Source: Microbacterium excoecariae
GTDB taxonomy: Bacteria; Actinomycetota; Actinomycetes; Actinomycetales; Microbacteriaceae
DNA: 64,000 bases
Reading direction: 5' to 3'
Assembly (NCBI RefSeq): GCF_011326725.1
Contig: NZ_JAANCO010000001.1
Span: forward strand, 558,001-622,000
Part shown: one piece after another, positions 42,898-52,321 of the stretch
Numbering within the stretch: position 1 is the stretch's first letter
How the letters are laid out: every line of letters begins with the position of its first letter
Notes under the pieces: generated by a model
The model's input: the letters and a program-made list of their open reading frames with translations, nothing else
The model's database searches: none
What the model was told of the DNA's origin: nothing
Translations under genes and position numbers: made by a program

Positions 42898-42980
42898 AAA
42901 AATGACGGTCACGTAAGGCCTTTGTGACGAGTGGATGACATCGCCTGATCCGGCGAGCGCGAGGCCATAACGTCTCTCGC

Positions 42981-43898
42981 ATGCTTCGATTCCTCGCCCG
43001 CCGACTCCGCGTCGCACTCGTGACGATCTTCGTCGTCGTCACGGTCGCGTTCGTCCTCGGCCGCGCGACGGGGGAACCTGCCGCGCTGCTGCTTCCGGAC
43101 AACGCCACGGCCGCCGACATCGCGGCGCTGAACGCCGAACTCGGCTTCGACCGCCCGCTCCTCGTGCAGTACGTCGATTATCTGACGGGGCTGTTCACGG
43201 GCGACTTCGGCGACTCCTACCGGATGCGCGAGTCCTCGCTCGGGCTCGTTCTCGAACGCCTCCCCGCGACATTCGAGCTCGCGGTGTGGTCCTTCGTGAT
43301 CGGCTTCGCGCTCGCCCTGGCCGTCGCGCTCGCGATCCAGCTCACCGGTAGCCGCGCGCTGCGGGCCATTGCGGGCTGGGCGGGCGCGCTCCGGCAGTCC
43401 ATGCCGGACTTCTTCTTCGGCCTGCTCCTCGTGCTCGTCTTCTCCGTGACGCTCGGGATGTTGCCCTCGCTCGGACGGACGAGCCCCGAGAGTCTTGTGC
43501 TGCCGGTCGTCACGCTGACCACCGGGCAGTTCGTCATGTACCTGCGGCTACTCGACGCCGCGCTGAGCGAGCAGGCGGGACAGGACTATGTCCGCACGGC
43601 GCTCGCGCAGGGAAAGCGCCGCGGCACGATCCTGTTCTCGCACATGCTCCCGAATGCGCTCCTGCCCGTGCTCGGCATGGCGGGGCTCAACCTCGGGGGG
43701 CTCCTGGGCGGCACGGTCGTCGTCGAGGTCGTCTTCGCGTGGCCCGGCCTCGGGCAGCTTCTGACGCAGGCCGTCAGCCAGCGCGACTTCCCGATCGTGC
43801 AGACGGGATTGCTGTTCGTCGCGCTCATCTTCGTCGTCGTGAACACCGCCGTCGACATCCTCGTCCACCGCATCGACCCGAGGACCTCGCTCGCATGA
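42981..43898 (+). CDS. Peptide/nickel-type ABC permease (DppB-like)
   Basis: 305 residues with six membrane helices. The N-terminal MLRFLARRLRVALVTIFVVV and a large first extracytoplasmic loop (DFGDSYRMRESS) are as in DppB/OppB. The cytoplasmic coupling motif follows as QDYVRTALAQGKRRGTILFSH, with LGGTVVVEVVFAWPGLGQL typical of the family end. It forms the channel with the DppC-like protein. First gene of a six-gene operon in which every junction is a 4-bp ATGA/GTGA overlap. Confidence 0.9.
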   Translation: MLRFLARRLRVALVTIFVVVTVAFVLGRATGEPAALLLPDNATAADIAALNAELGFDRPLLVQYVDYLTGLFTGDFGDSYRMRESSLGLVLERLPATFELAVWSFVIGFALALAVALAIQLTGSRALRAIAGWAGALRQSMPDFFFGLLLVLVFSVTLGMLPSLGRTSPESLVLPVVTLTTGQFVMYLRLLDAALSEQAGQDYVRTALAQGKRRGTILFSHMLPNALLPVLGMAGLNLGGLLGGTVVVEVVFAWPGLGQLLTQAVSQRDFPIVQTGLLFVALIFVVVNTAVDILVHRIDPRTSLA

Positions 43899-44767
43899 CC
43901 ACTGTGCAGATTGCCCCTCCCGCCGCGCCGGCTCGCCCCCGTCCGACGCCGACAGTCGTCGCCGGCATCGTCATGCTCGGCGCGGTCCTCCTCCTCGCGG
44001 CGCTTCCTCCCCTCCTCCCCGGGTTCGACCCCTTCGCGCAGGACCTCGCCGGGGCGCACGCCGCGCCCTTCGAGGTGGCCGCGCACCCGCTCGGGACGGA
44101 CGCGCTCGGCCGCGACCTCCTGAGCCGCGTCTCGCTCGCGACGACCGTCACGCTCGGGATGACCGCCGCGATCGTGGCGATGAACGCCGTGATCGGGACC
44201 GCCGTCGGCCTCCTCGCCGGCTACTTCGGCGGGCGCGTGGAGGCCTTCGTGCAGATCGTGAGCAACGCCACGCTCGCGATGCCCGTGGTGCTCCTGCTGA
44301 TCGCCATCTGCGCGGTCCTGCCGCCGAGCGCGGCGCTCACCACCGTCGTCCTCGGCGCGACCTGGTGGGTGGGCTATGCCCGCGTCACCCGCAACGTCGC
44401 CTCGGCCCTGCGCACCCGCGACTTCGTCGTTGCGCCGCTGACGCAGGGAGCGGGTCGGGTGTGGGTCCTCACGCGGCACCTGCTCCCCAACGTCTGGCCG
44501 CACACGCTCATCATCGCGGCTACCGACGTCGCGACGATCATCCTGCTGGAGTCGTCGCTCGAATACCTCGGTCTGGGCGTTCAGCCGCCCGTCCCGAGCT
44601 GGGGATCCATGATCTTCGACGGGCAGAAGTATCTCGCCGCGGATCCGTGGCTCACGATGCTGCCCGGAATCGTGATGTTCCTCGCGGTCGCCGGGGCGCA
44701 GTTCCTCAGCCAGCAATTCACGGCGGAGAGCCGAGGCGCTCTCCTCCGGAAGGGAGACATGCGATGA
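43895..44767 (+). CDS. Peptide/nickel-type ABC permease (DppC-like)
   Basis: 290 residues from the ATG at 43895, overlapping the previous stop. The DppC hallmarks HPLGTDALGRDLLSRV near the N-terminal side, a coupling helix around VTRNVASALRTRDFVVAPLTQGA, and LESSLEYLGLGVQPPVPSWG are all present. It is the second channel subunit of the importer. Confidence 0.9.
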   Translation: MTTVQIAPPAAPARPRPTPTVVAGIVMLGAVLLLAALPPLLPGFDPFAQDLAGAHAAPFEVAAHPLGTDALGRDLLSRVSLATTVTLGMTAAIVAMNAVIGTAVGLLAGYFGGRVEAFVQIVSNATLAMPVVLLLIAICAVLPPSAALTTVVLGATWWVGYARVTRNVASALRTRDFVVAPLTQGAGRVWVLTRHLLPNVWPHTLIIAATDVATIILLESSLEYLGLGVQPPVPSWGSMIFDGQKYLAADPWLTMLPGIVMFLAVAGAQFLSQQFTAESRGALLRKGDMR

Positions 44768-46374
44768 GCGCGCCCGTTCTGGCCATCGAAGACCTCGTGC
44801 TCGAGACCGACGAGGCCACCCCGAGGACGCTCGTCAGCGGCGTCACGCTCGAGGTGGCGCGCGGCGGAACGCTCGGTGTCGTTGGCGAGTCGGGCTCCGG
44901 AAAGAGCCTGACGATGCTGTCCACCCTCGGCCTCCTCCCCCGCGGCGTGCGCCGCGCGGCAGGGCGGATCCTGATCGACGGCGAGGACGTCACGCGGGCC
45001 GACGCGCGCCGCATGCGCGCGCTGCGCGGCCGCACCGCGGCGATGGTGTTTCAGGACCCCATGTCCGCGCTCGACCCGCTGCGATCCGTGGGCGCCCAGG
45101 TCGTCGCGGCCATCCGGGCGCACGAGCCCCGCGCCTCGCGCGCCGAGCTGCGGCGCAGGGCGCTCGACCTGCTGACGTCGGTCGGGATTCGCGACGCCGC
45201 GGAGCGGGCCGCGACGCGCCCGCACCAGTGGTCGGGGGGCATGCGGCAGCGCGCGATGATCGCGATGGCGATCGCCCACGACCCGCTCCTCATCATCGCG
45301 GACGAGCCGACGACCGCACTCGACGTGACGGTGCAGCGGCAGGTCATGAACTTGCTCGACAACGTGCGCGAGCGCACGGGATCCGCGCTCGTGCTCATCA
45401 CGCACGACCTCGGGCTCGTGTCCGAGCGCGCCCGCGACCTCGCGGTCATGCGGCGGGGAGAGATCGTCGAGGAGGGGCAGACGGGCGCCGTCCTGAACGC
45501 CCCCGCCCACGAGTACACGCGCGCCCTGCTCGCCGCGCGCCCCGAGGCGAAGCCCCTGCGCGCGGCGCGCTCGTTCGACCACGCCCGCGAGGCGCTGGCC
45601 GTCGACGACGTCGTGGTGGAGTACGGCGCGCGGCGGCGCGGCACCGTGCGCGCCGTCGACGGCGTGAGTCTGCGGGTCCGCGCCGGCGAGACGGTTGCGG
45701 TAGTGGGCGAGTCCGGATGCGGAAAGTCCTCTCTCGCGCGTGCCGTGCTCGGCATCGAGGCCGCGGCCTCGGGCGCGGTCCGGGTGGGGGGAGACCTCAT
45801 GCCCGCGGCGCTCGCCGCCCGCACCGCGCGTCAGCGCGAGCGCGCCCAGATCGTGTTCCAGGATCCGTACTCCGCGCTCAACCCTCGCCTCACGGTCACC
45901 GAGATCGTCGCCGAGCCCCTGCGGATCCGGCGCGCCGACAGCCGCGAGCGCGTCCCGAGCCTGCTGCGCGATGTCGGTCTCGACGAGGCCACCTGGGCGC
46001 GCCTCCCCGGCGAGCTGTCGGGCGGCCAGCGCCAACGCGTGGGCATCGCGCGCGCTCTGGCCCTCCGGCCCGAGCTCCTCATCCTCGACGAGCCCGTGTC
46101 GGCCCTCGACGTCTCAATCCAGGCACAGGTCCTCGACCTGCTCTCCGACCTGCAGGCGGAGCACGGGCTCGGGTTCCTCTTCATCTCGCACGACCTGGGC
46201 GTGGTGCGCAGCGTGGCCGACCGCGTCGTCGTGATGCGCGCCGGTCGCGTCGTCGAGGAAGGGCCCACCGAGGAGATCTTCCGCGCCCCGCACGACCCCT
46301 ACACGCGCGACCTTCTGGCCGCCATCCCCCGCATCAACGAACCCCTGAACACCACCGAGGAGATCTCGTCATGA
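44764..46374 (+). CDS. Double ATP-binding protein of the peptide-type ABC importer
   Basis: 536 residues, two fused ABC domains (DppD-DppF order). Domain 1 (about 5-255) has Walker A GESGSGKS, Q-loop MVFQDPMSALDP, signature QWSGGMRQR and Walker B IIADEPTTALD. Domain 2 (about 278-520) has GESGCGKS, VFQDPYSALNPR, ELSGGQRQR and LILDEPVSALD. All catalytic motifs are intact. A single fused ATPase serves the two permeases. Coupled by ATGA to both neighbours. Confidence 0.93.
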   Translation: MSAPVLAIEDLVLETDEATPRTLVSGVTLEVARGGTLGVVGESGSGKSLTMLSTLGLLPRGVRRAAGRILIDGEDVTRADARRMRALRGRTAAMVFQDPMSALDPLRSVGAQVVAAIRAHEPRASRAELRRRALDLLTSVGIRDAAERAATRPHQWSGGMRQRAMIAMAIAHDPLLIIADEPTTALDVTVQRQVMNLLDNVRERTGSALVLITHDLGLVSERARDLAVMRRGEIVEEGQTGAVLNAPAHEYTRALLAARPEAKPLRAARSFDHAREALAVDDVVVEYGARRRGTVRAVDGVSLRVRAGETVAVVGESGCGKSSLARAVLGIEAAASGAVRVGGDLMPAALAARTARQRERAQIVFQDPYSALNPRLTVTEIVAEPLRIRRADSRERVPSLLRDVGLDEATWARLPGELSGGQRQRVGIARALALRPELLILDEPVSALDVSIQAQVLDLLSDLQAEHGLGFLFISHDLGVVRSVADRVVVMRAGRVVEEGPTEEIFRAPHDPYTRDLLAAIPRINEPLNTTEEISS

Positions 46375-47912
46375 CCCCTGCACGCCGTTCGCGCCTCATC
46401 GCCGCCCCCGCCGGGCTCGCGCTGGGCGGACTCGTCCTCGCCGGCTGCGCCGGCGGCTTTGCCGACACGTCGAGCGACGGGGGCGACACCGCCCCGACCA
46501 GCGTCGTCGCGGCACTGCCGACCGACCCCACGTCGATGGATCCGCTCCAGTCGGGTGCCCTCGTCGTTCTGTCCGTCTTCTTCCACACCTTCGATCAGCT
46601 CGTCGCGATTGGCCCGGACGGCGAGATGCTGCCGCAACTCGCGACGGAGTGGGCGGCGAACGAGGACGTGACGGAGTGGGACTTCACGCTCGCGGAGGGC
46701 GTCACCGCGAGCAACGGCGAGGAGATCACGGCCGACGACGTTGTGTTCTCGTACACCACGATCCTCAACGACCCCGGTAGCGAGAACCACGCCTACCTCA
46801 GCTCCGTCGAGTCGGTCGAGGCCGTCGACGACCACACGGTGCGCTTTCACCTGACGGCCCCGTTTTCCGCCTTCCCGCGCAACACCTCGCTGATCTCCGT
46901 CGTGCCGGCGGATACGTATGAGGAGATGGGCGCCGACGCCTTCGCGCAGGACCCGATCGGATCCGGTCCCTACGCGTTGGAGAACGTGCAGAAGGGCGTC
47001 GCCTACGACCTCGTGCGGCGGGACGACTACTGGGGTGAGGCGCCCGAAATCGCGGAGATCTCGTTGCGGCCGGTCGCGTCGGACGAGTCCCGGGCGAACG
47101 GCGTGCTGTCGGGAAGCCTCGACGTCGCCCAGATCGGGCCGACGCTCGTCCCCCAGTTCGAGGGCGCGGACCAGGCGGAAGTCGTCTCCGAACTGTCGAA
47201 CGGCGTGGTCTTCCTCGGCGTCAACTCGACGGCCGGCGTGCTCGCCGATCCGCTCGTCCGCGAGGCTATCGCGGCCGCCATCGACACGGATAGCCTCGCG
47301 TCGGACCTCCTGTCGGGCCTCGCGGAGCCCGCGTCGGCGACGCTCGCGCCGGCCGTCGAGGGATATTCGGAGGACGTCACGTCGATCGCCTACGACCCGG
47401 AGCGCGCGCGGGAGCTGCTCGCCGAGGCGGGCTATGACGGCGAGACGATTCCGTTCGACTACGCGACGGACGGACGCATCCCGCTCTCGTCCGAGGTAGC
47501 GCAGGGGATCCAGGGCTTCCTCGAGGAGGCGGGGATCACCGTCGACATGCGCGGTGCCGACCAGGAGAGCCACACGCTGAAGGTGCGCGAGCGCGAGTTC
47601 GAGGGCATCTACCTGAACACCTGGGCGCCGTCCACGCTCGACGGCGACCTTCCCCTCACGGACCTCTACGAGCCGGACGGGAATAACAACTACGCGCAGG
47701 ATCCGCGGACCGAGGAGCTCGCGGTCGAGCAGCGCGGCGTGACGGGCCCCGAGCGCGAGGAGGTCTTCGCCGAGCTGCTCCAGTACAGCAACGACCAGGT
47801 GTATTTCGTGCCGCTCTACGTCCCGATGAACGCCTTCGCGGTCGCCGCCGACTCCGGCTTCACCCCGCGCGCCGATGGCCTGTTCGACTTCCGTGAAACG
47901 AGCGCACGATGA
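46371..47912 (+). CDS. Family 5 extracellular solute-binding lipoprotein
   Basis: 513 residues with a lipoprotein signal ending LVLAGC (C26). The SBP_bac_5 pattern is clear: LPTDPTSMDPLQSG, LATEWAANEDVTEWDFTL, the family signature around GEEITADDVVFSYTTI, and GSGPYALENV. It captures the substrate outside the membrane for the ABC importer; the family binds peptides but also opines, nickel chelates and other small nitrogenous compounds. Position before two catabolic enzymes argues for a small molecule rather than general peptides. Confidence 0.9.
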   Translation: MTPARRSRLIAAPAGLALGGLVLAGCAGGFADTSSDGGDTAPTSVVAALPTDPTSMDPLQSGALVVLSVFFHTFDQLVAIGPDGEMLPQLATEWAANEDVTEWDFTLAEGVTASNGEEITADDVVFSYTTILNDPGSENHAYLSSVESVEAVDDHTVRFHLTAPFSAFPRNTSLISVVPADTYEEMGADAFAQDPIGSGPYALENVQKGVAYDLVRRDDYWGEAPEIAEISLRPVASDESRANGVLSGSLDVAQIGPTLVPQFEGADQAEVVSELSNGVVFLGVNSTAGVLADPLVREAIAAAIDTDSLASDLLSGLAEPASATLAPAVEGYSEDVTSIAYDPERARELLAEAGYDGETIPFDYATDGRIPLSSEVAQGIQGFLEEAGITVDMRGADQESHTLKVREREFEGIYLNTWAPSTLDGDLPLTDLYEPDGNNNYAQDPRTEELAVEQRGVTGPEREEVFAELLQYSNDQVYFVPLYVPMNAFAVAADSGFTPRADGLFDFRETSAR

Positions 47913-49114
47913 GCCGCCTCGTTCTCGAGGACGTCCGCCCCTGGGGCGGGGCGGCGACGACGATGGCGGCGGAGGACGGCGTCCTCGTGTCCGACGCCAT
48001 CGCCCGGCCCGGTGACGTGGTCGTCGCGGGCCGCGGGCGGATCCTCCTGCCGTCGTTCAGCGACGTGCACGTGCACCTCGATTCCACGCGCGTCGGGCTC
48101 CCCTTCCGACCGCACACGGGGCGGCCCGGCGTCTGGAACATGATGCTGAACGACCGCGAGAACTGGCGAGGCGCGGAGGAGAGCATGCCATGGCGCGCGA
48201 CCGAGACCCTTGGGCGCATGATCGCGCGCGGGACGACGCACGTTCGCACCTATGCGCAGGTCGATGCCGATTGCGGGCTCGAGCGCCTTGAGGCCGTCGC
48301 CGCGGCCCGCGAGGCGCACGCCTCGCGCAGCGAGGTGGAGATCATCGCCTTCCCGCAGGCCGGCCTCCTGCGCGAGGCCGGGTCCGCGGACCTCCTCGCC
48401 CGGGCGATGGCCTCCGGCGCGAACGTGGTCGGCGGCATCGACCCCTGCGCGCTCGACCGCGACCCCGTGCGCCACCTCGACACGGTGTTCGGGATCGCGG
48501 AGCGGTTCGACGCGCCGATCGACATCCACCTGCACGAGCCCGACCAGCTCGCGCGGTTCTCCGCCGAGCTGATCCTGGAGCGGATCCGCGCGCTCGACAT
48601 GCGCGGCCGCGTCACGATCTCGCACGGCTACGGGCTGGCGAAGCTGCCGGAGAACCAGCTGCGACCGCTGCTGGAGGGCTTCCGGGAGTGGGACGTGGCG
48701 ATGGCAACCATCGCCCCGCCCGAGCCCCTTCCGACGCTCCTCCTCGCGGAGTACGGCATCCGCCTGGGCCTCGGCGAGGACGGGCAGCGCGACTACTGGT
48801 CGCCGTATGGCGACTGCGACATGCTCTCGCGGACCTGGCAGCTGGCGTTCACCAACGGCTTCCGGCAGGACGCCCACATCGAGCACTGCCTCGCGATCGC
48901 GACGAGCGGCGGCCGTGCCGTGATGGGCACGGGTGCGCCGCTCGCCTCGCTCGATGACCGGCCGGGACTTGCGGCCGGCGACCGCGCGGACCTCGTCCTG
49001 CTGGAGGGGGAGACGCCCACGGCGGCGGTCATGGACCGGGGTTCCGACCGCACGGTGATCCACGGCGGGATCGTGGTCGCGGACGGCCTCGAGCTGATCG
49101 GTTCCGCCGCGTGA
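47909..49114 (+). CDS. Cytosine deaminase-like metal-dependent amidohydrolase
   Basis: 401 residues. Metal-binding residues of the amidohydrolase superfamily are in place: H54-V-H56 in SDVHVHLD, a later His in DIHLHEPDQ, a His in VTISHGYGL, and an Asp in GLGEDGQRDYWSPYGD. This pattern fits the CodA/TrzF group (cytosine deaminase, s-triazine and N-substituted amide hydrolases). It is cytoplasmic, as no signal is seen. Cotranscribed with the importer, it probably acts on the imported compound. Exact substrate unknown. Confidence 0.85.
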   Translation: MSRLVLEDVRPWGGAATTMAAEDGVLVSDAIARPGDVVVAGRGRILLPSFSDVHVHLDSTRVGLPFRPHTGRPGVWNMMLNDRENWRGAEESMPWRATETLGRMIARGTTHVRTYAQVDADCGLERLEAVAAAREAHASRSEVEIIAFPQAGLLREAGSADLLARAMASGANVVGGIDPCALDRDPVRHLDTVFGIAERFDAPIDIHLHEPDQLARFSAELILERIRALDMRGRVTISHGYGLAKLPENQLRPLLEGFREWDVAMATIAPPEPLPTLLLAEYGIRLGLGEDGQRDYWSPYGDCDMLSRTWQLAFTNGFRQDAHIEHCLAIATSGGRAVMGTGAPLASLDDRPGLAAGDRADLVLLEGETPTAAVMDRGSDRTVIHGGIVVADGLELIGSAA

Positions 49115-50094
49115 TGCGGCTGCTGACCGCGGGGCAGCTCGAGCCGCTCGTGGATCGGGAGGCCACCCGCGCGATTGTCGCGGAGACCTTCGCGGAGATC
49201 GCGCGGGGGGCGGCGTCGCAGCCGGCCCCGCAGTCGATGTGGACATCCGCTGAGGACGGGCGGTACATCGTGATGTCGGCCGCGTCGGACGCGACCGGGA
49301 CGGCCGCGGTCAAGCTCCTCGCGGACGTCCCGGGCAACGCGCAGAGGGGGCTGCCGACGCAGCGGTCGCTCATCTCCGTCGTGGCACGGGAGACGGGTGA
49401 ACCCGTCGCGCTCCTCCACGGAGGCGTTCCGACGCGCGTGCGCACGGCGGCCGCGAGCGCCGTCGCGACGGACGCACTCGCGCGTCCCGACGCGCGCGTG
49501 CTGGGCCTGCTCGGCGCGGGCGCGCTCGCCCGCGAGCACGTGGAGATGCTGCGGGACGTCCGCGACTTCGAGACGCTCGTGGTGTGGTCGCGGACCGGCG
49601 AACGCGCCCGCGCGCTCGCCGACGCGGTTGAGTGGAGGGGGGAGATCGTGGTGGCCGACGGCCCGCGCGAAGCCGTCGACCGCGCCGATGTGCTGTGCAC
49701 GCTCACGCCGTCGGTCGCGCCCATCCTGCGGGGGGCCTGGCTTCGGCCGGGCCAGCACCTCAACGTCGTGGGGGCGCGCCCGCGGCCGGACGAGCGCGAG
49801 GTGGACGCCGAGGCGATGGCGCGCTCGCGCGTCTGGGTCGACGACCGCGCGACGGCGGGAACCAAGTCGGGCGACCTGCTGCTCGCCGTGGGCGAGGGGG
49901 CGCTCTCCCTCGAGGACGTCGTCGGCACGCTGGGAGAGGTCATCGCCGGCTCGGCGCCCGGCCGCCGGAGCGCCGACGAGATCACGCTGTTCGACTCCGT
50001 GGGAATCGGTGCGCAGGATCTCGCCATCGCGCACCTCCTCGTCGAGCGCGCCGCGATGGCAGGCGTAGGCTCGCTCGTCGATCTCTCCGCCTGA
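49111..50094 (+). CDS. Ornithine cyclodeaminase/mu-crystallin family enzyme
   Basis: 327 residues from GTG 49111, overlapping the previous stop (an ATG one codon later is also possible). The NAD-binding Rossmann motif LGLLGAGALAREHVEML and the substrate-domain signatures AAVKLLADVPGNAQRGLP and ALLHGGVPTRVRTAAASA are typical. The family includes ornithine cyclodeaminase, alanine dehydrogenase (archaeal) and ketimine reductases. Last gene of the operon; it probably processes an amino or imino acid product of the amidohydrolase. Confidence 0.86.
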   Translation: MMRLLTAGQLEPLVDREATRAIVAETFAEIARGAASQPAPQSMWTSAEDGRYIVMSAASDATGTAAVKLLADVPGNAQRGLPTQRSLISVVARETGEPVALLHGGVPTRVRTAAASAVATDALARPDARVLGLLGAGALAREHVEMLRDVRDFETLVVWSRTGERARALADAVEWRGEIVVADGPREAVDRADVLCTLTPSVAPILRGAWLRPGQHLNVVGARPRPDEREVDAEAMARSRVWVDDRATAGTKSGDLLLAVGEGALSLEDVVGTLGEVIAGSAPGRRSADEITLFDSVGIGAQDLAIAHLLVERAAMAGVGSLVDLSA

Positions 50095-50171
50095 CGCACC
50101 CCGTGTGACGGCTTCGAGAATTCCTCGCGTCCGGGCCGCCTCGCGCGGCCCGGACCGTGCATGATGTGGCC

Positions 50172-52319
50172 ATGAGCCCGAAGACCTGGAATCACGTCGG
50201 CGAGACCGCCGCCGTCTGGCCCGGACGCAACTGGCCGCTCGGCGCGTCCTGGCACCCCGAGGCGACGAACTTCGCGGTGTACGCGCCGGACGCGACGGGC
50301 GTGTGGGTGTGCCTGTTCGACGAGTCCGGCGCTGAGAGGCGCGTCCCGCTCTCGGAGAAGGACCTCGGCGTCTGGCACGGGGCGCTGCCGGGGATTGAGC
50401 CGGGGCAGCTCTACGGATTCCGGGCCGACGGGCCGTGGGATCCGGAGAATGGGTACCGGTTCAACATCCACAAGCTGCTCCTGGATCCGTACGCGCACGC
50501 CACGAGCGGCGACATCGTGCCCGAACAGCCCCTGTTCGCGCACGAGTGGGACGACCACCTCGCCCGCAACAACGACGACTCGGCGCCCGTGACCGCGCGC
50601 AGCGTCGTCGTGGATCGCTCCTATGACTGGGGCGACGACGAGCAGCCCAAGACGGCGTGGCGCGACACCCTCGTCTACGAGCTGCACGTGAAGGGATTCA
50701 CTCAGCTTCACGACCGCGTGCCGGAGGAGATCCGCGGCACGTACTCGGGGCTCGCGCACCCGCACATCATCGACTACCTCAAGGACCTCGGCGTCACGGC
50801 CGTCGAGCTGCTCCCGACGCAGCAGTTCTTCTCGGAGCCGTCGCTGCTCGAGCGCGGGGCGACGAACTACTGGGGGTACAACACGGCGGCGTTCTTCTCG
50901 CCGCACGGCGCCTACTCCTCGCGCGGCGACCGGGGCGGCCAGGTCGCCGAGTTCAAGGACATGGTGCGGGCCTTCCACGCCGCCGGCCTCGAGGTGATCC
51001 TCGACGTCGTCTACAACCACACGGCGGAGGCCGGATCCGCGGGCCCCGTCCTGTCCTTTCGCGGGCTCGACGATCGCGGCGCGTACAAGCGCATCGTGCC
51101 GCACTCCGACGACGCGTTCGACGACAGCTACTGGGACGTCACGGGCTGCGGCAACACCGTCGACACGTCGGAGCCGATGATGCTGCGCCTCATCATGGAT
51201 TCGCTCCGGTACTGGGTCAACGAGATGCACGTCGACGGGTTCCGGTTCGACCTCACGAGCGCGCTCACCCGCACGGGATACGACGTCGACATGGCGTGCT
51301 CCTTCCTCACGGCCGTGGACCAGGATCCGGTCCTGCGTCACGTCAAGCTCATCGCGGAGCCGTGGGACGTGTCGATGGACGGGTACCTCGTCGGGCAGAT
51401 GCCGGCGCCGTGGGTCGAGTGGAACGACCAGTACCGCGGCGCGATCCGCGACCTCTGGCGCGGCGCGGGGGACATGTCCGAGGTGGCCACGCGCGTGGCC
51501 GGCTCCTCCGACCTATACCGCGACGACGGGCGCTGGGCGTACGCGGGGGTGAACTTCGTCACGGCGCACGACGGCTTCACGGTGCGCGATCTCGTGAGCT
51601 ACGCGCACAAGCACAACGAGGAAAACGGCGAGGACAACCGCGACGGATCCGACGACAACCGCTCGAACAACCACGGCGTCGAGGGGGAGACGGACGACGA
51701 GCAGATCGTCGCGGTCCGGCGCCGACAGGCGGCGAACATCATGGTGACCCTCGCCCTGTCGAACGGGGTCCCGATGATCACGGCCGGCGACGAGCGCGGG
51801 CGCACCCAGGGCGGCAACAACAACGCGTACTGCCAGGACAACGAGATCAGCTGGGTCGACTGGTCCGCCGACGACGCGTGGCTCGACGTCTACGAGCAGA
51901 CCCGACGCGCCCTGCAGCTGCGGCGCGACCACCCCGTGCTGCGGCAGCGGCACTGGTTCCAGGGCGAGCCGACGCTCGAGGGCGGCCCGGACGACCTCGC
52001 GTGGCTGCACCCCGCGGGGCGACAGATGACGGAGGACGACTGGGCGGATCCGGGCCTCCGCACCCTCGGCTTCTTCCTCTCCGGCGGGCCGCTGCGCGAG
52101 CCGGGCCTGCGCGGCGAACAGGTCATCGACCGTTCGTTCATCGTCTGGATCAACGCCGCCGACGAGGACGTCGAGGTCGCCTCGGCCGTCGCCGAGTTCA
52201 TGCCGGAGGGGGAGGTCGTCCTGTCGACGGATCCGCGGATCCCGCTCGGCTCGCCCGCCGTCGTCGGCCAGACCGACACGATCACGGCCCGGTGCGTCGT
52301 GGTCGTGCGGGCGGCCTGA
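50172..52319 (+). CDS. glgX: Glycogen debranching enzyme GlgX
   Basis: 715 residues from ATG 50172 (MSPKTWNHVG); a GTG at 50157 would add five. The N-terminal CBM48 (about 15-130) is followed by a GH13_11 catalytic barrel with nucleophile D360 (FRFDLTSAL), acid E396 (IAEPWDVS) and the third acid in VTAHDGFTVRDL; the family motif NNHGVEGETDD is also seen. It cleaves alpha-1,6 branches of limit dextrin left by GlgP. The convergent neighbour is GlgP, its metabolic partner. Confidence 0.95.
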   Translation: MSPKTWNHVGETAAVWPGRNWPLGASWHPEATNFAVYAPDATGVWVCLFDESGAERRVPLSEKDLGVWHGALPGIEPGQLYGFRADGPWDPENGYRFNIHKLLLDPYAHATSGDIVPEQPLFAHEWDDHLARNNDDSAPVTARSVVVDRSYDWGDDEQPKTAWRDTLVYELHVKGFTQLHDRVPEEIRGTYSGLAHPHIIDYLKDLGVTAVELLPTQQFFSEPSLLERGATNYWGYNTAAFFSPHGAYSSRGDRGGQVAEFKDMVRAFHAAGLEVILDVVYNHTAEAGSAGPVLSFRGLDDRGAYKRIVPHSDDAFDDSYWDVTGCGNTVDTSEPMMLRLIMDSLRYWVNEMHVDGFRFDLTSALTRTGYDVDMACSFLTAVDQDPVLRHVKLIAEPWDVSMDGYLVGQMPAPWVEWNDQYRGAIRDLWRGAGDMSEVATRVAGSSDLYRDDGRWAYAGVNFVTAHDGFTVRDLVSYAHKHNEENGEDNRDGSDDNRSNNHGVEGETDDEQIVAVRRRQAANIMVTLALSNGVPMITAGDERGRTQGGNNNAYCQDNEISWVDWSADDAWLDVYEQTRRALQLRRDHPVLRQRHWFQGEPTLEGGPDDLAWLHPAGRQMTEDDWADPGLRTLGFFLSGGPLREPGLRGEQVIDRSFIVWINAADEDVEVASAVAEFMPEGEVVLSTDPRIPLGSPAVVGQTDTITARCVVVVRAA

Positions 52320-52321
52320 GG

